Assembly: GCA_900547085.1 (NCBI GenBank)
Contig: URFI01000007.1
Location: 1 to 24,000, forward strand
Length of the DNA: 24,000 bases
Source of the DNA: an uncultured Prevotella sp.
Lineage (GTDB): Bacteria > Bacteroidota > Bacteroidia > Bacteroidales > Bacteroidaceae
Reading direction: 5' to 3'
Shown here: in pieces, positions 16,404 to 24,000 of the stretch
Layout of the letters: every line of letters starts with the position of its first letter
How positions within the stretch are numbered: the first letter of the stretch is position 1
Notes under the pieces: generated by a model
Seen by the model: the letters and a program-made list of their open reading frames with translations, nothing else
The model's database searches: none
What the model was told of the DNA's origin: nothing
Program-made: the position numbers and the translations under genes

Positions 16404-16411
16404 CAAAATTA
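16404..16411 (-). promoter_or_regulatory. -7 promoter element for tig
   Basis: The minus strand reads TAATTTTG, a match to TAnnTTTG, ending 49 nt upstream of the tig ATG. The leader between the box and the gene is AT-rich. No TTG is evident at the -33 distance. Confidence 0.5.
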
Positions 16412-16652
16412 CGCATTTTTACCCTAATCTCCTAACTTCACTATGAATTATTTGATTTTTTAACGCAATTGCGGCAAAATAATCAGCTATAAATCAGACT
16501 GTTATTAACTCATGCAGATTAGCACGCAAACCCATTGCTTTAACCACCTAAACTCATTGTACAAAGGGACTAAAAGACATGCTTTAAGAATCACGAACCA
16601 TCGCCATTGTGCTACTAAGCAAATATTGAAAATAAAAGGTATGCTTTTATCT
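16412..16652. other. Intergenic region upstream of tig, no gene seen
   Basis: About 240 bases between the tig promoter and the end of the DUF3298-like gene. I find no open frame with protein-like composition. A 10-bp palindrome CGCAATTGCG lies near 16464. At 16632-16650 a 7-bp stem, ATAAAAG/CTTTTAT with loop GTATG, is followed on the minus strand by T-rich sequence; it sits directly after the stop codon of the upstream gene and may be a weak terminator. Confidence 0.5.
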
Positions 16653-17612
16653 TCATTTAGTTTCTTTTCCTTGAGGGCTACTTTTCTTGTTTTTTTGTTG
16701 TGGAATCAGCTCTACAGCCTCTGCTGTCATGAATGGCATCACTTTATCATACGGCAATGTAAAACATGGCATGCCATACACATAGGCAGCTATCTCGTAG
16801 GGTTGATAAAGAAAAAAGAGACCATTTTGCCGCATGACAAGATGATCGGCAGGCAAGGGTATACGTTTTACAAATAACATGTCAGAAACTTTCACGTTGA
16901 AATTCGGCGTAATCTCTTGCCCTAAATAGTCTTTAAGACCTTCGTACATCAATGCCTGCATCTTGTCAAGTTGAGTAGAATCAATGAGTTGTATCATTTT
17001 TCCGTCGGTTTTTCTAAAAGTGCGTGCACTCTGTAAGTGTCCACCGTGCGCCCCGCCCATGAAGTTTTCAAATGCAATGCAATAGGTAAGAGCCTTGTCA
17101 GATTCCCATACCACGTTGCCAACGACTTCTTGAAACATGAGCATATCTGACCTTGTGCCAAATTCATTCACCCAACTTTCAAATCCAGCGGTGTATTCTT
17201 TCATATAATGGGACAGCAAGCTCCTACCGTCTGTGATATCACCGCGATAGGTGTGAACACGAACCTCGGCATCGTTGGTCATATCAATATTGGGACAGAA
17301 ATATGAAAGTTTTTCAGATAGATACCGCCCAATACTCTCTCTCACATCCTTTGAACCGCTGACTGGGAACCGAAATGTAAGGGAGTGCGTGTAAGCAGAA
17401 TCTTTTAACACACTGTCGCACAATGTAACAAACACCAACGAGTCTTCCGTGTCCGACACGATGCTGTCACCTACCGCAGCCATTTGGCTGTTTTTCTTCG
17501 CAGAGTTGTTGCAACTGGCAGCCACAAAGGCAAGCACAGCTATACACAATCCCAATAAGACACGGTTACTTTTCACCTTAAATAAATAACAATAAAACTT
17601 CTTTGTCATCAT
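16653..17612 (-). CDS. DUF3298-type (RsiV-like) lipoprotein
   Basis: Product of 319 aa. A hydrophobic segment (about 18-33, VLLGLCIAVLAFVAAS) ends in a lipobox with Cys34 (AASC), preceded by a basic N-terminus, so it should be a lipoprotein. The second half matches the DUF3298 pattern: FENFMGGAHGGHL (about 187-199), FRKTDGKMIQL, and NGLFFLYQPYEIAAYVYG followed by FTLPYDKVMPF. The family is found in RsiV-like and many uncharacterised envelope proteins; no enzymatic role is known to me. It lies 23 nt downstream of mlaF and is probably in the same transcript. The C-terminal tail is Lys/Gln-rich (PQQKNKKSSPQGKETK). Family call is fairly sure; function unknown. Confidence 0.85.
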   Translation of the reverse strand: MMTKKFYCYLFKVKSNRVLLGLCIAVLAFVAASCNNSAKKNSQMAAVGDSIVSDTEDSLVFVTLCDSVLKDSAYTHSLTFRFPVSGSKDVRESIGRYLSEKLSYFCPNIDMTNDAEVRVHTYRGDITDGRSLLSHYMKEYTAGFESWVNEFGTRSDMLMFQEVVGNVVWESDKALTYCIAFENFMGGAHGGHLQSARTFRKTDGKMIQLIDSTQLDKMQALMYEGLKDYLGQEITPNFNVKVSDMLFVKRIPLPADHLVMRQNGLFFLYQPYEIAAYVYGMPCFTLPYDKVMPFMTAEAVELIPQQKNKKSSPQGKETK

Positions 17613-17635
17613 TTTACAAACTTATTCCTCATTTT

Positions 17636-18397
17636 TTATTCCTCATTTTCGGCTTGCTTCACTTTCTTGAACAAATCGGAGGCAAACACCAAATCATTCA
17701 ACCTTTTGTTGTCTGAATTCACAACATCAGCTTTGTTCCCCTTCCATTCCACTTTTCCTTTGTAGATGAACGTGATATGCTCACCAATCTCCATCACCGA
17801 GTTCATGTCGTGCGTGTTAATGATGGTGGTCATGCCAAACTCTTTGGTAATGCCCGACAGTAACCCGTCTATAACCAACGAGGTCTTTGGATCAAGACCC
17901 GAGTTGGGTTCGTCACAGAAGAGATATTTGGGGTTCAGCACGATGGCGCGCGCGATGGCTACACGCTTCTGCATGCCACCCGACAGTTCGCCCGGAGCCT
18001 TATCTTGCGCATCCAAAAGGTTGACACGCTCTAAACACTCTTGGGCACGCTTCACACGCTCTCGATAATTCTTCGTTGAAAACATATCCAAGGGAAACAT
18101 CACATTTTCAAGGACAGACAAAGAGTCGAACAGGGCAGAATTTTGAAACACCATCCCCATCTCCCGACGCATCATCACCTGTTCTCGCTTTCTCATCGCC
18201 ACAAAGTCACGCCCGTCATAAAGCACCTGCCCGCTGTCGGGCGAGAGCAGACCAACAATATTCTTCACCAAAACCGTCTTGCCCGAACCGCTCTGTCCAA
18301 TGATCAGATTGGTCTTCCCATCCTCAAATCGGACGTTGATGTCGTGCAATACTTGTTTCTCGCCAAACGATTTATTTAAGTTTTTTACCTCTATCAT
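17636..18397 (-). CDS. MlaF-like ABC transporter ATP-binding protein
   Basis: Product of 253 aa, a single ABC ATPase domain. Walker A is GQSGSGKT (34-41), the Q-loop is VFQNSALF (83-90), the signature is ELSGGMQKR (137-145), Walker B is YLFCDEPNSGLDP (158-170), and the H-loop His is in INTHD (about 193-197). The form LSGGMQKRVAIARA with a following DEPNSGLDP is typical of the MlaF/Ttg2A group, which powers phospholipid movement between inner and outer membranes. It follows the permease gene by 30 nt. The substrate-binding MCE partner (MlaD) is not next to it here. Confidence 0.92.
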   Translation of the reverse strand: MIEVKNLNKSFGEKQVLHDINVRFEDGKTNLIIGQSGSGKTVLVKNIVGLLSPDSGQVLYDGRDFVAMRKREQVMMRREMGMVFQNSALFDSLSVLENVMFPLDMFSTKNYRERVKRAQECLERVNLLDAQDKAPGELSGGMQKRVAIARAIVLNPKYLFCDEPNSGLDPKTSLVIDGLLSGITKEFGMTTIINTHDMNSVMEIGEHITFIYKGKVEWKGNKADVVNSDNKRLNDLVFASDLFKKVKQAENEE

Positions 18398-18427
18398 AAA
18401 CTCAACAACTCAGAAACTTTAAAGAAG

Positions 18428-19180
18428 TCAACTCAGCAACGGCGTGAGGAACACGTCGGCAAACAGCACCAACACAGAACTGCACACCACGGCATTCGTG
18501 GAAGCCTCGCCCACCTCAACCGAGCCACCCCGCACCGAGAAGCCATAGAAAGAAGAAACGCTGGCGATGATGAACGCGAAGACGATGCTCTTGATGATAC
18601 TCATCCACACAAACCATACGTTGAACGAATATTGAAAACCTGCCGTCAAGTCGTCTGGCGAGAGCACGCCACTGTACGCTGTTCCGTAAGCACCAATGAT
18701 ACCGGCAACCGAGCTGAAGATTACCAGGAAGGGCATGATGGTAATCAATCCGGCTATCTTGGGAAGGATGAGGTAGCTGGCAGGATTCACACCCATGATG
18801 TCGAGGGCATCAATCTGCTGCGTCACACGCATGGTACCCAATTCAGAAGCAATGTTAGACCCCACCTTTCCAGCCAGAATCAAGCACATGAACGCGCTGG
18901 CAAACTCCAATAAGAAGATTTCACGGGTAACATAACCCGTCGTCCACCGCGGCATCCACGGACTCTGTACGTTGACTTTCATCTGGATACAGATGACAGC
19001 ACCGATGAAAAACGAAATCAACAAGACGAGGGGAATCGAATCGACACCCAACTGACACATCTCTTTGACATAACGCTTGAAAAACATGCGCATGCGCTCG
19101 GGACGCCTGAACGTGCGCCCCATCAGAATCAAGTACTCACCAAAGGTGGTCAGATATGTTATCAACAGCTTTATAATCAT
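18428..19180 (-). CDS. MlaE-like ABC transporter permease
   Basis: Product of 250 aa, beginning MIIKLLITYLTTFGEYLILM. It has about five hydrophobic helices (for example PLVLLISFFIGAVICIQM, LLEFASAFMCLILAGKVG, LITIMPFLVIFSSVAGIIG, IIKSIVFAFIIASVSS). The MlaE family loop GSNIASELGTMRVTQQIDAL is intact, as is the following DALDIMGVNPASYLILPK. It forms the inner-membrane channel of the Mla/MCE lipid transporter with the ATPase downstream. The start is the ATG at 19180: a longer frame begins at a TTG at 19210, but that TTG overlaps a -7 promoter box, so it would lie at or before the transcription start. Confidence 0.92.
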   Translation of the reverse strand: MIIKLLITYLTTFGEYLILMGRTFRRPERMRMFFKRYVKEMCQLGVDSIPLVLLISFFIGAVICIQMKVNVQSPWMPRWTTGYVTREIFLLEFASAFMCLILAGKVGSNIASELGTMRVTQQIDALDIMGVNPASYLILPKIAGLITIMPFLVIFSSVAGIIGAYGTAYSGVLSPDDLTAGFQYSFNVWFVWMSIIKSIVFAFIIASVSSFYGFSVRGGSVEVGEASTNAVVCSSVLVLFADVFLTPLLS

Positions 19181-19207
19181 TCTTGATGCGAGTTTGAATA
19201 CCTTTTG

Positions 19208-19215
19208 CAAAAGTA
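19208..19215 (-). promoter_or_regulatory. -7 promoter element for mlaE-mlaF
   Basis: The minus strand reads TACTTTTG, a match to TAnnTTTG, 27 nt upstream of the ATG at 19180. Transcription would start near 19200, leaving a short leader. This is the main reason for rejecting the upstream TTG as start codon. Confidence 0.5.
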
Positions 19216-19407
19216 AGTAAATTCATCTACATTCACCCATAAATCCTTTTGTTTTTCTCTCAAACAGCCATTTATACCACCCGAGATTCGTCATTATAGC
19301 TATCGCTGCAAATAAAGTCAAAACAGCACTTATTCATCTACTTTCACTTATGACCCATAGCAATATGTTAATTATGGTTAAGAATAAGGCTGGTTATTAA
19401 CAAAACG
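19216..19407. other. Divergent intergenic region with an imperfect direct repeat
   Basis: This stretch separates the minus-strand mla genes from the plus-strand susCD pair and has no gene. It contains two copies of ATTCATCTACwTTCAC (19221-19236 with A, 19333-19348 with T), 112 bp apart and differing at one base. Both are followed within a few bases by CCATA. They could be regulator sites serving either promoter; nothing more can be said from sequence. Confidence 0.5.
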
Positions 19408-19438
19408 TTGGATATTGCAGAAAATCATTCTACCTTTG
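19408..19438 (+). promoter_or_regulatory. Complete Bacteroidetes promoter (-33 and -7) for susCD
   Basis: TTG (19408-19410) is followed after 20 bases by TACCTTTG (19431-19438), matching both parts of the Bacteroidetes sigma-ABfr-type promoter with proper spacing. Transcription should begin near 19445, giving a leader of about 90 nt. The leader contains a possible stem GTCAAG/CTTGAC (19467-19493) and ends in an A-rich run before the ATG. Confidence 0.7.
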
Positions 19439-19533
19439 AAAGTTGTTACATAAAGGTTACAGTAAGGTCAAGAAAGCGATTTATCAACTTGACACAATTT
19501 GAATTAATGATTTTATAAACTAAAAAAATCACT

Positions 19534-22500
19534 ATGAACAAACAAGAAAGATTTGTGAGTGTTGCGTTTGCCATGGTGCTGTCTGCTACCATGCCAGCAT
19601 TGACGTTCGCAAACCAGACAAGCATTGCACGGACAACTACCCAACAGTCCAATGAATGCAAAGGTTCGGTAAAAGACTCTAAAGGTGAGCCTATTACGGG
19701 TGCTTCGGTTATTGTTAAAAATACCCAACAAGGAACAACAACCGATTTAGATGGTAATTTCTCGTTGCCAAACGTAAAAGCAGGAGAGATTATCCAAGTT
19801 TCCTTCATCGGCTTCAAAACCGTCGAAGCCACCTGGCACGGTACGGCCTTAAGTATTGTGTTGCACGATGATTCTGAATTGCTGAACGAGGTGGTGGTGA
19901 CAGCAATGGGTATCAAGCGTGAAGCAAAATCATTGGCATACTCTGCGCAAACAGTTGGAGGGAAACATGTCAATGAAATCAAGAACATCAACATGATTAA
20001 CTCCCTACAGGGAAAAAGCGCAGGCTTAAGCATCACGCCTAACGCTACTGGTGCCGGCGGTGCATCCAAGATTCTGTTCAGAGGAAGCAAGTCTATCAGT
20101 GGAAGCAACCAGCCCTTGGTCGTAGTAGACGGTGTACCTTTGATGATGAATATTTCAGACTCGCAAATCTCTGGCAACTATGGTGGCGGACACGATGGCG
20201 GTGACGCTCTGTCACAGATCAACCCCGATGACATTGCGCAAATCACCCTGCTAAAAGGTGCCTCTGCAGCAGCGCTTTATGGTGCGGTTGCTGCCAACGG
20301 TGCCATCATGATCACCACAAAGTCGGCACAGGCTGGAAAGGTTTCATCAACGTGTCCAGCAACACAACCGCTGAAACACCGATTTCGCTCCCTAAATTCC
20401 AATCGAACTATGGTGTAAGCGACTCTGGCACATTCAGCTGGGGTGAAAAGCTCAGCGGCAAAGCCGACAACTATGCCAAGGATTTCTACAGGACTGGATT
20501 CACCACCAACAATTCTATCTCCATTGCTGGCGGCACCGAGAACATCTCTTCTTATTTCTCGTATGCCAATGTCCATTCCAACGGAATCGTACCCAACAAC
20601 ACCTACAACAGCCATAACATGTTGGCAAAGGTTGGCTTCAACGTCTTGAAGCAGGTGCATGTGGATGTAAGTGCGGGCTACAACAACCAAAGGGTGAAGA
20701 ATCAGCCGGCATCTGGATTCCTGCACAACCCATTGACGGGCGCATATCTCTTTCCAAGAGGCGAAAACTGGAACGACTACAAGAACAACTATGAAGTATA
20801 TGACGCAGGATTGAACACTAACATCCAAAACTGGGTAAACACCAAGCAGGAACAGTTTTCTAACCCTTATTGGATGTTGAACAGACAAGTACCCATCACC
20901 AACCGCAACAGATTTGATTTCGGTGGATCGGTGAGATACGACATCATGGAAGGTCTGTCGTTAACAGGAAGACTGCGCTATGAGCGTGGTGACGAAAGGT
21001 GGACTTACAACGAACACGCATCCAGTACCGGTGGACGCTGTCTCCTGGGAACGATGAAAGACACACAGGTGTTCAGCGAGCAACTTTATGGTGACTTGCT
21101 GGCCTCTTACAATCACTCCTGGAATGACATCTATTCCCTGAACGTTACGGCTGGTACCAGCTTCACAAAGACAAAGGGCAACAGCACAGATCTCATAGGA
21201 TGGGGTGACTCTATATATAAGGTAACAGACGGTAAGCCATCAGGAAATGCTTACTATCCTAACATCTTCTCGCCGGCTAACTATTACCGCATGACCACCA
21301 CGCTCGGACGCAAGGACAAGCGATTGAATTCGGTGTTCGGAACAGCTCAATTTGGCTACAAAGACGGCCTCTTCATTGACGTCACCGCTCGTAACGACTG
21401 GTCGTCTGCGCTGGCGTTCACAGAGAGCATGTCATTCTTCTACCCATCCGTAGGAACCAGCATTCTGCTCGATAAGTTCATCGACTTTGGCAAGAACGTC
21501 AACATGCTGAAACTGCGTGCGTCTTATTCTGTTGTAGGTAACGACGTTCCAGTGTTCATGAGTAACCTTAGATACACACTTAAAGACGGTGGCGCACTGA
21601 CACCACCAGAGAAAGCTCCTTTCAGAACGTTGAAACCAGAGCAGACCCATTCTTTAGAATTAGGTATCGAAGGCTTCTTCTTTGAAAACAGATTAGAAAC
21701 CAACCTAACTTATTACAAGACCAACACCAAGAACCAATTCTTCGCAGTAGAGGCTCCGTACGAAACTGGTTTGCGCAATCGTTACGTGAATGCAGGTAAC
21801 GTACAAAACCAAGGTGTTGAGGTAAGTCTTACATGGCGTCAGGACTTCAATCGGGACTTCAGTTGGATTACACGCCTGAATTATGCATACAATGCCAACA
21901 AAATCATTGAGCTGGTTGACGGCTTGAACGACTTGACATTGGCTGACTACGGCGGTGCCAAGGTTGTTCTCAAGAAAGACGGACACTATGGCGACCTCTA
22001 TGTGCGTCAGCTCAAACGCGATGATAGCGGCAAGCCCGTCATCAACGAAAACGGCGAGCCTGTACTTGGCGGAGACGGAATCAACGACATGAAGTATGTT
22101 GGAGACATGACACCCAGAACAACCATGGGATGGTCGAACACCTTCAACTACAAAGATTTCACATTCTCTTTCCTCATCGATGGCAAATTTGGCGGAAAGG
22201 TTCTCTCCATGACCGAGGCTACCTTGGACGGATGGGGTGTATCAGAACGCTCTGGAGCAGCACGCGATGCAGGAAAAGTGGTGGTAGACGGCGTATCTTT
22301 CGACGCACAAAAGTTCTATCGTAAGACGGGTGCTACCAACTTCAACTCCTCATACGCCAACGAACTCTATTTGTACGATGCTACAAACGTTCGCATGCGT
22401 GAGATGTCTCTGGGCTATACCTTCCGCAACCTGTTGGGGTATGGGAAGAACCTGACCGCATCGCTCATTGGACGCAACCTGTTCTTCTTCTACAAAGATG

Positions 22501-22613
22501 CCCCTATGGATCCTGATGTATCTCTGGGTACAGGAAACGGATGGCAGGGAGTAGACATGTTCGCACTACCATCGTCTCGCAGTATTGGATTGAATCTCAA
22601 ACTTAACTTCTAA
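19534..22613 (+). CDS. SusC/RagA-family TonB-dependent outer-membrane transporter, interrupted by a one-base frameshift
   Basis: Joined across the frameshift, the product is about 1026 aa, normal for SusC proteins. A signal peptide (about 1-26, ending ALTFA) is followed by a CarboxypepD-regulatory-like domain (about 42-112, GSVKDSKGEPITGASVIVKN). Next come a TonB-box-like NEVVVTAMG (118-126) and the plug domain (LFRGSKSISGSNQPLVVVDG; ITLLKGASAAALYG; ANGAIMITTK). After the break a 22-stranded-type barrel runs to the end, closing RSIGLNLKLNF with terminal Phe. The first frame stops at 20418, the second is open from before 20352. The protein would import a glycan or peptide with its SusD lid, which starts 14 nt later. 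As written the gene yields only a truncated plug; sequencing error, true mutation or programmed slippage are all possible. Confidence 0.9.
20334..20345 (+). other. Frameshift site in susC
   Basis: The first frame reads GCT GGA AAG GTT TCA TCA and drifts into Thr/Pro/Arg-rich non-family sequence. From the A-run at 20337-20339 the other frame reads AAA GGT TTC ATC AAC GTG, giving KGFINVSS, the normal SusC continuation. One base, probably an A, is missing relative to GGA AAA GGT. Alternatively a -1 slip on A_AAG would give Gly-Lys-Gly-Phe-Ile with no loss of residues. Confidence 0.8.
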
Positions 22614-22627
22614 AACATTTCGACGAT

Positions 22628-24000
22628 ATGAAATTATCTAATATATTCACCACAGCATCAGCCGCAGCATTGCTCCTTTCAGGAAGCAGCATGTTAAGCG
22701 GTTGTACGGACAACTTCGGAACCCTGAATACCAATCAGTACGAAGTGAATCCAGACAACATGCCTTTTGCGGCTCAGTTCATCGAACCGATGACTTATGT
22801 CTATGCGCCTCATCAGAACATGTTCCAGTTTTGGACCAACTTAAGCATTGACCTCTTCGGCGGCTATTTTATGACACCACACAACTTTGGTGGCAACGGA
22901 AACGTAGACTACAAACTGAACCGCGGATTCTGCGGTGGCATGTACGAGAACTACTACCTCCACATCTTCAACAATACGAGCCGCCTCATCAAGGCTTGTG
23001 ACGAGAAGGGTATCACAGACTTCTCGGCTGTGATGCGCGTCGTTCAGGCCTACGCCACCGCATGTGCTACAGACGCATACGGACCAATCGCCTACAAGTC
23101 AGTAATTGAAAGCAACGGCGTTACCTACGCATACGACTCTCAGGAAGAAATCTACAACGAGATTTTCAAACTACTTGACGAGGCCATCGCCGGCTTTAAG
23201 AACGGGAAATCCACTCCCGAGCAAATGCAAGGGTTCGACTACTGGTGCAACGGCGACAAGGCTTTGTGGATTAAAGTGGCAAACCAGTTTAAGCTGCGTT
23301 ATGCCATGAGAATCGTCAAAGCCAACCCAACGCTGGCAAAGCAGAAAGCTGAAGAAGCCGTAAGGGGAGGAGTCTTGACCTCTGCCGACCGCGACATCCT
23401 CATCGACCACGGTATCTCCAACGAGCTCACACGCATGTTCGAATGGGGCGACTGCGGTATCAACGCAAACCTCACCACCATCATGGCTGGCTTCAAAGAC
23501 CCACGCATCGACTTGTATATTACCAAAAACAAAGATGACGTGAAGGTTAAGGATGCAACTGTTGTGGCAAAAGGCACGCAATATCTCGGTATTCGCGGAG
23601 GCTGTAGCTTGCCCAACAAGCCAAACGCATGGACCAACTACTCGCAGGCCATCTGCTCTTACGCCACACCACTTCCCGTCATGAAGGTGGCAGAAGCTTA
23701 CTTCTTGAGAGCCGAAGGTGCTCTGAGAGGATGGGCTATGGGTGCTGACGCTCAACAACTTTATGAAGAAGGTATCCGGGTTTCTATCCAGAACGAGCTG
23801 AAATACAAAAAGGCGTATGCGAACATCGAAAGCATTTCTGAAGAAGAAATCAACAAATACATCAACGGAACCTCCAAACAGCTCGACTATGTAGACCCAG
23901 CAGACAGCCAGAACAACATCAAGGCGATGAATGACGTGTCTGTAAAATGGGATGCCAATGCCAGCAAGGAGGAGAAGCTGCAGCGTATTATCATCCAAAA
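22628..24000 (+). CDS. SusD/RagB-family nutrient-binding outer-membrane lipoprotein (incomplete at the right edge)
   Basis: Starts at the ATG at 22628, 14 nt after the susC stop, and stays open to the window end (457 residues seen, so most of the protein). The signal peptide ends in a lipobox with Cys at residue 26 (MLSGC). The sequence then reads TDNFGTLNTNQYEVNPDNMPF. A helical, tetratricopeptide-like N-half includes TACATDAYGPIAYK-like and YNEIFKLLDEAIAGF segments. The final visible residues, EEKLQRIIIQ, match the usual KWxA approach of SusD-like proteins, mainly the SusD_like_2 group. It would be the surface lid that binds substrate and passes it to SusC. The substrate cannot be inferred, since no glycoside hydrolase, peptidase or regulator is in view. 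Confidence 0.93.
   Translation, partial: MKLSNIFTTASAAALLLSGSSMLSGCTDNFGTLNTNQYEVNPDNMPFAAQFIEPMTYVYAPHQNMFQFWTNLSIDLFGGYFMTPHNFGGNGNVDYKLNRGFCGGMYENYYLHIFNNTSRLIKACDEKGITDFSAVMRVVQAYATACATDAYGPIAYKSVIESNGVTYAYDSQEEIYNEIFKLLDEAIAGFKNGKSTPEQMQGFDYWCNGDKALWIKVANQFKLRYAMRIVKANPTLAKQKAEEAVRGGVLTSADRDILIDHGISNELTRMFEWGDCGINANLTTIMAGFKDPRIDLYITKNKDDVKVKDATVVAKGTQYLGIRGGCSLPNKPNAWTNYSQAICSYATPLPVMKVAEAYFLRAEGALRGWAMGADAQQLYEEGIRVSIQNELKYKKAYANIESISEEEINKYINGTSKQLDYVDPADSQNNIKAMNDVSVKWDANASKEEKLQRIIIQ

Noticed and set aside
19181..19210. Ten-residue N-terminal extension of MlaE from a TTG
   Set aside because: The TTG overlaps a -7 promoter box, so transcription would start downstream of it; the ATG at 19180 gives the usual MlaE N-terminus.
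19446..20177. 243-codon minus-strand frame opposite the start of susC
   Set aside because: Overlaps the susC leader, signal peptide and plug; no family features.
23171..23998. 275-codon minus-strand frame opposite susD
   Set aside because: Antisense to a clear SusD-like lipoprotein with lipobox and family C-terminal motif.
1..24000. CRISPR arrays, tRNA or rRNA genes, complete insertion sequences, invertible promoter repeats
   Set aside because: Scanned by eye on both strands: no regularly spaced repeats, no cloverleaf with a CCA-type end, no transposase, and no paired inverted repeats flanking susC as in phase-variable loci. A covariance-model search could still find a small RNA.

Overview
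The window looks like chromosomal DNA of a Bacteroidales bacterium, most likely Prevotella or a close relative. The evidence is the SusC/SusD outer-membrane pair, TAnnTTTG-type -7 promoter elements, weak Shine-Dalgarno sequences, a two-gene MlaE/MlaF module, an OstA-like protein and gene blocks (tig-clpP-clpX-recQ; guaB-PPIase-PPIase-OstA-mutL) that I recall as conserved in Bacteroidales. Genus is an inference from protein similarity by eye. I see no rRNA, tRNA, CRISPR array, complete insertion sequence or prophage.

Layout. 1-203 (-): N-terminal end of a gene running off the left edge, possibly a SAM-dependent methyltransferase. 336-1493 (-): an OmpA-family porin-like protein with its own promoter and a clear terminator. 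1638-9933 (-): an envelope-biogenesis and housekeeping cluster read guaB, parvulin PPIase, SurA-like double-parvulin PPIase, OstA/LptA-like protein, a 99-aa membrane protein, mutL, with two ATGA stop/start overlaps. 9934-10671: a 738-bp gap with no convincing intact gene, two hairpins downstream of recQ and possible decayed coding sequence. 10672-16355 (-): the protein quality-control block tig, clpP, clpX, then recQ. 16653-19180 (-): mlaE, mlaF and a DUF3298-type lipoprotein. 19181-19533: a divergent promoter region. 19534-24000 (+): a susC/susD pair, susD cut by the right edge.

How the genes work together. The guaB-mutL cluster joins two periplasmic folding catalysts for outer-membrane proteins with an OstA-like protein of LPS transport. 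MlaE/MlaF supply the inner-membrane ABC core of lipid traffic. OmpA and SusCD are outer-membrane end products of such pathways. Trigger factor, ClpP and ClpX cover cytosolic folding and degradation.

Points most worth a second look: a one-base frameshift in the plug domain of susC, at a place where a -1 slip on A_AAG would restore the family sequence exactly; an Asn in place of the catalytic Asp of ClpP; a MutL whose C-terminal endonuclease motifs are degenerate; a perfect 14-bp inverted repeat bracketing the likely clpP promoter; a long hairpin flanked by direct repeats between clpX and recQ; and the odd guaB-recQ gap. Nothing here is proof of a wholly new system; these are anomalies on otherwise well-known genes.
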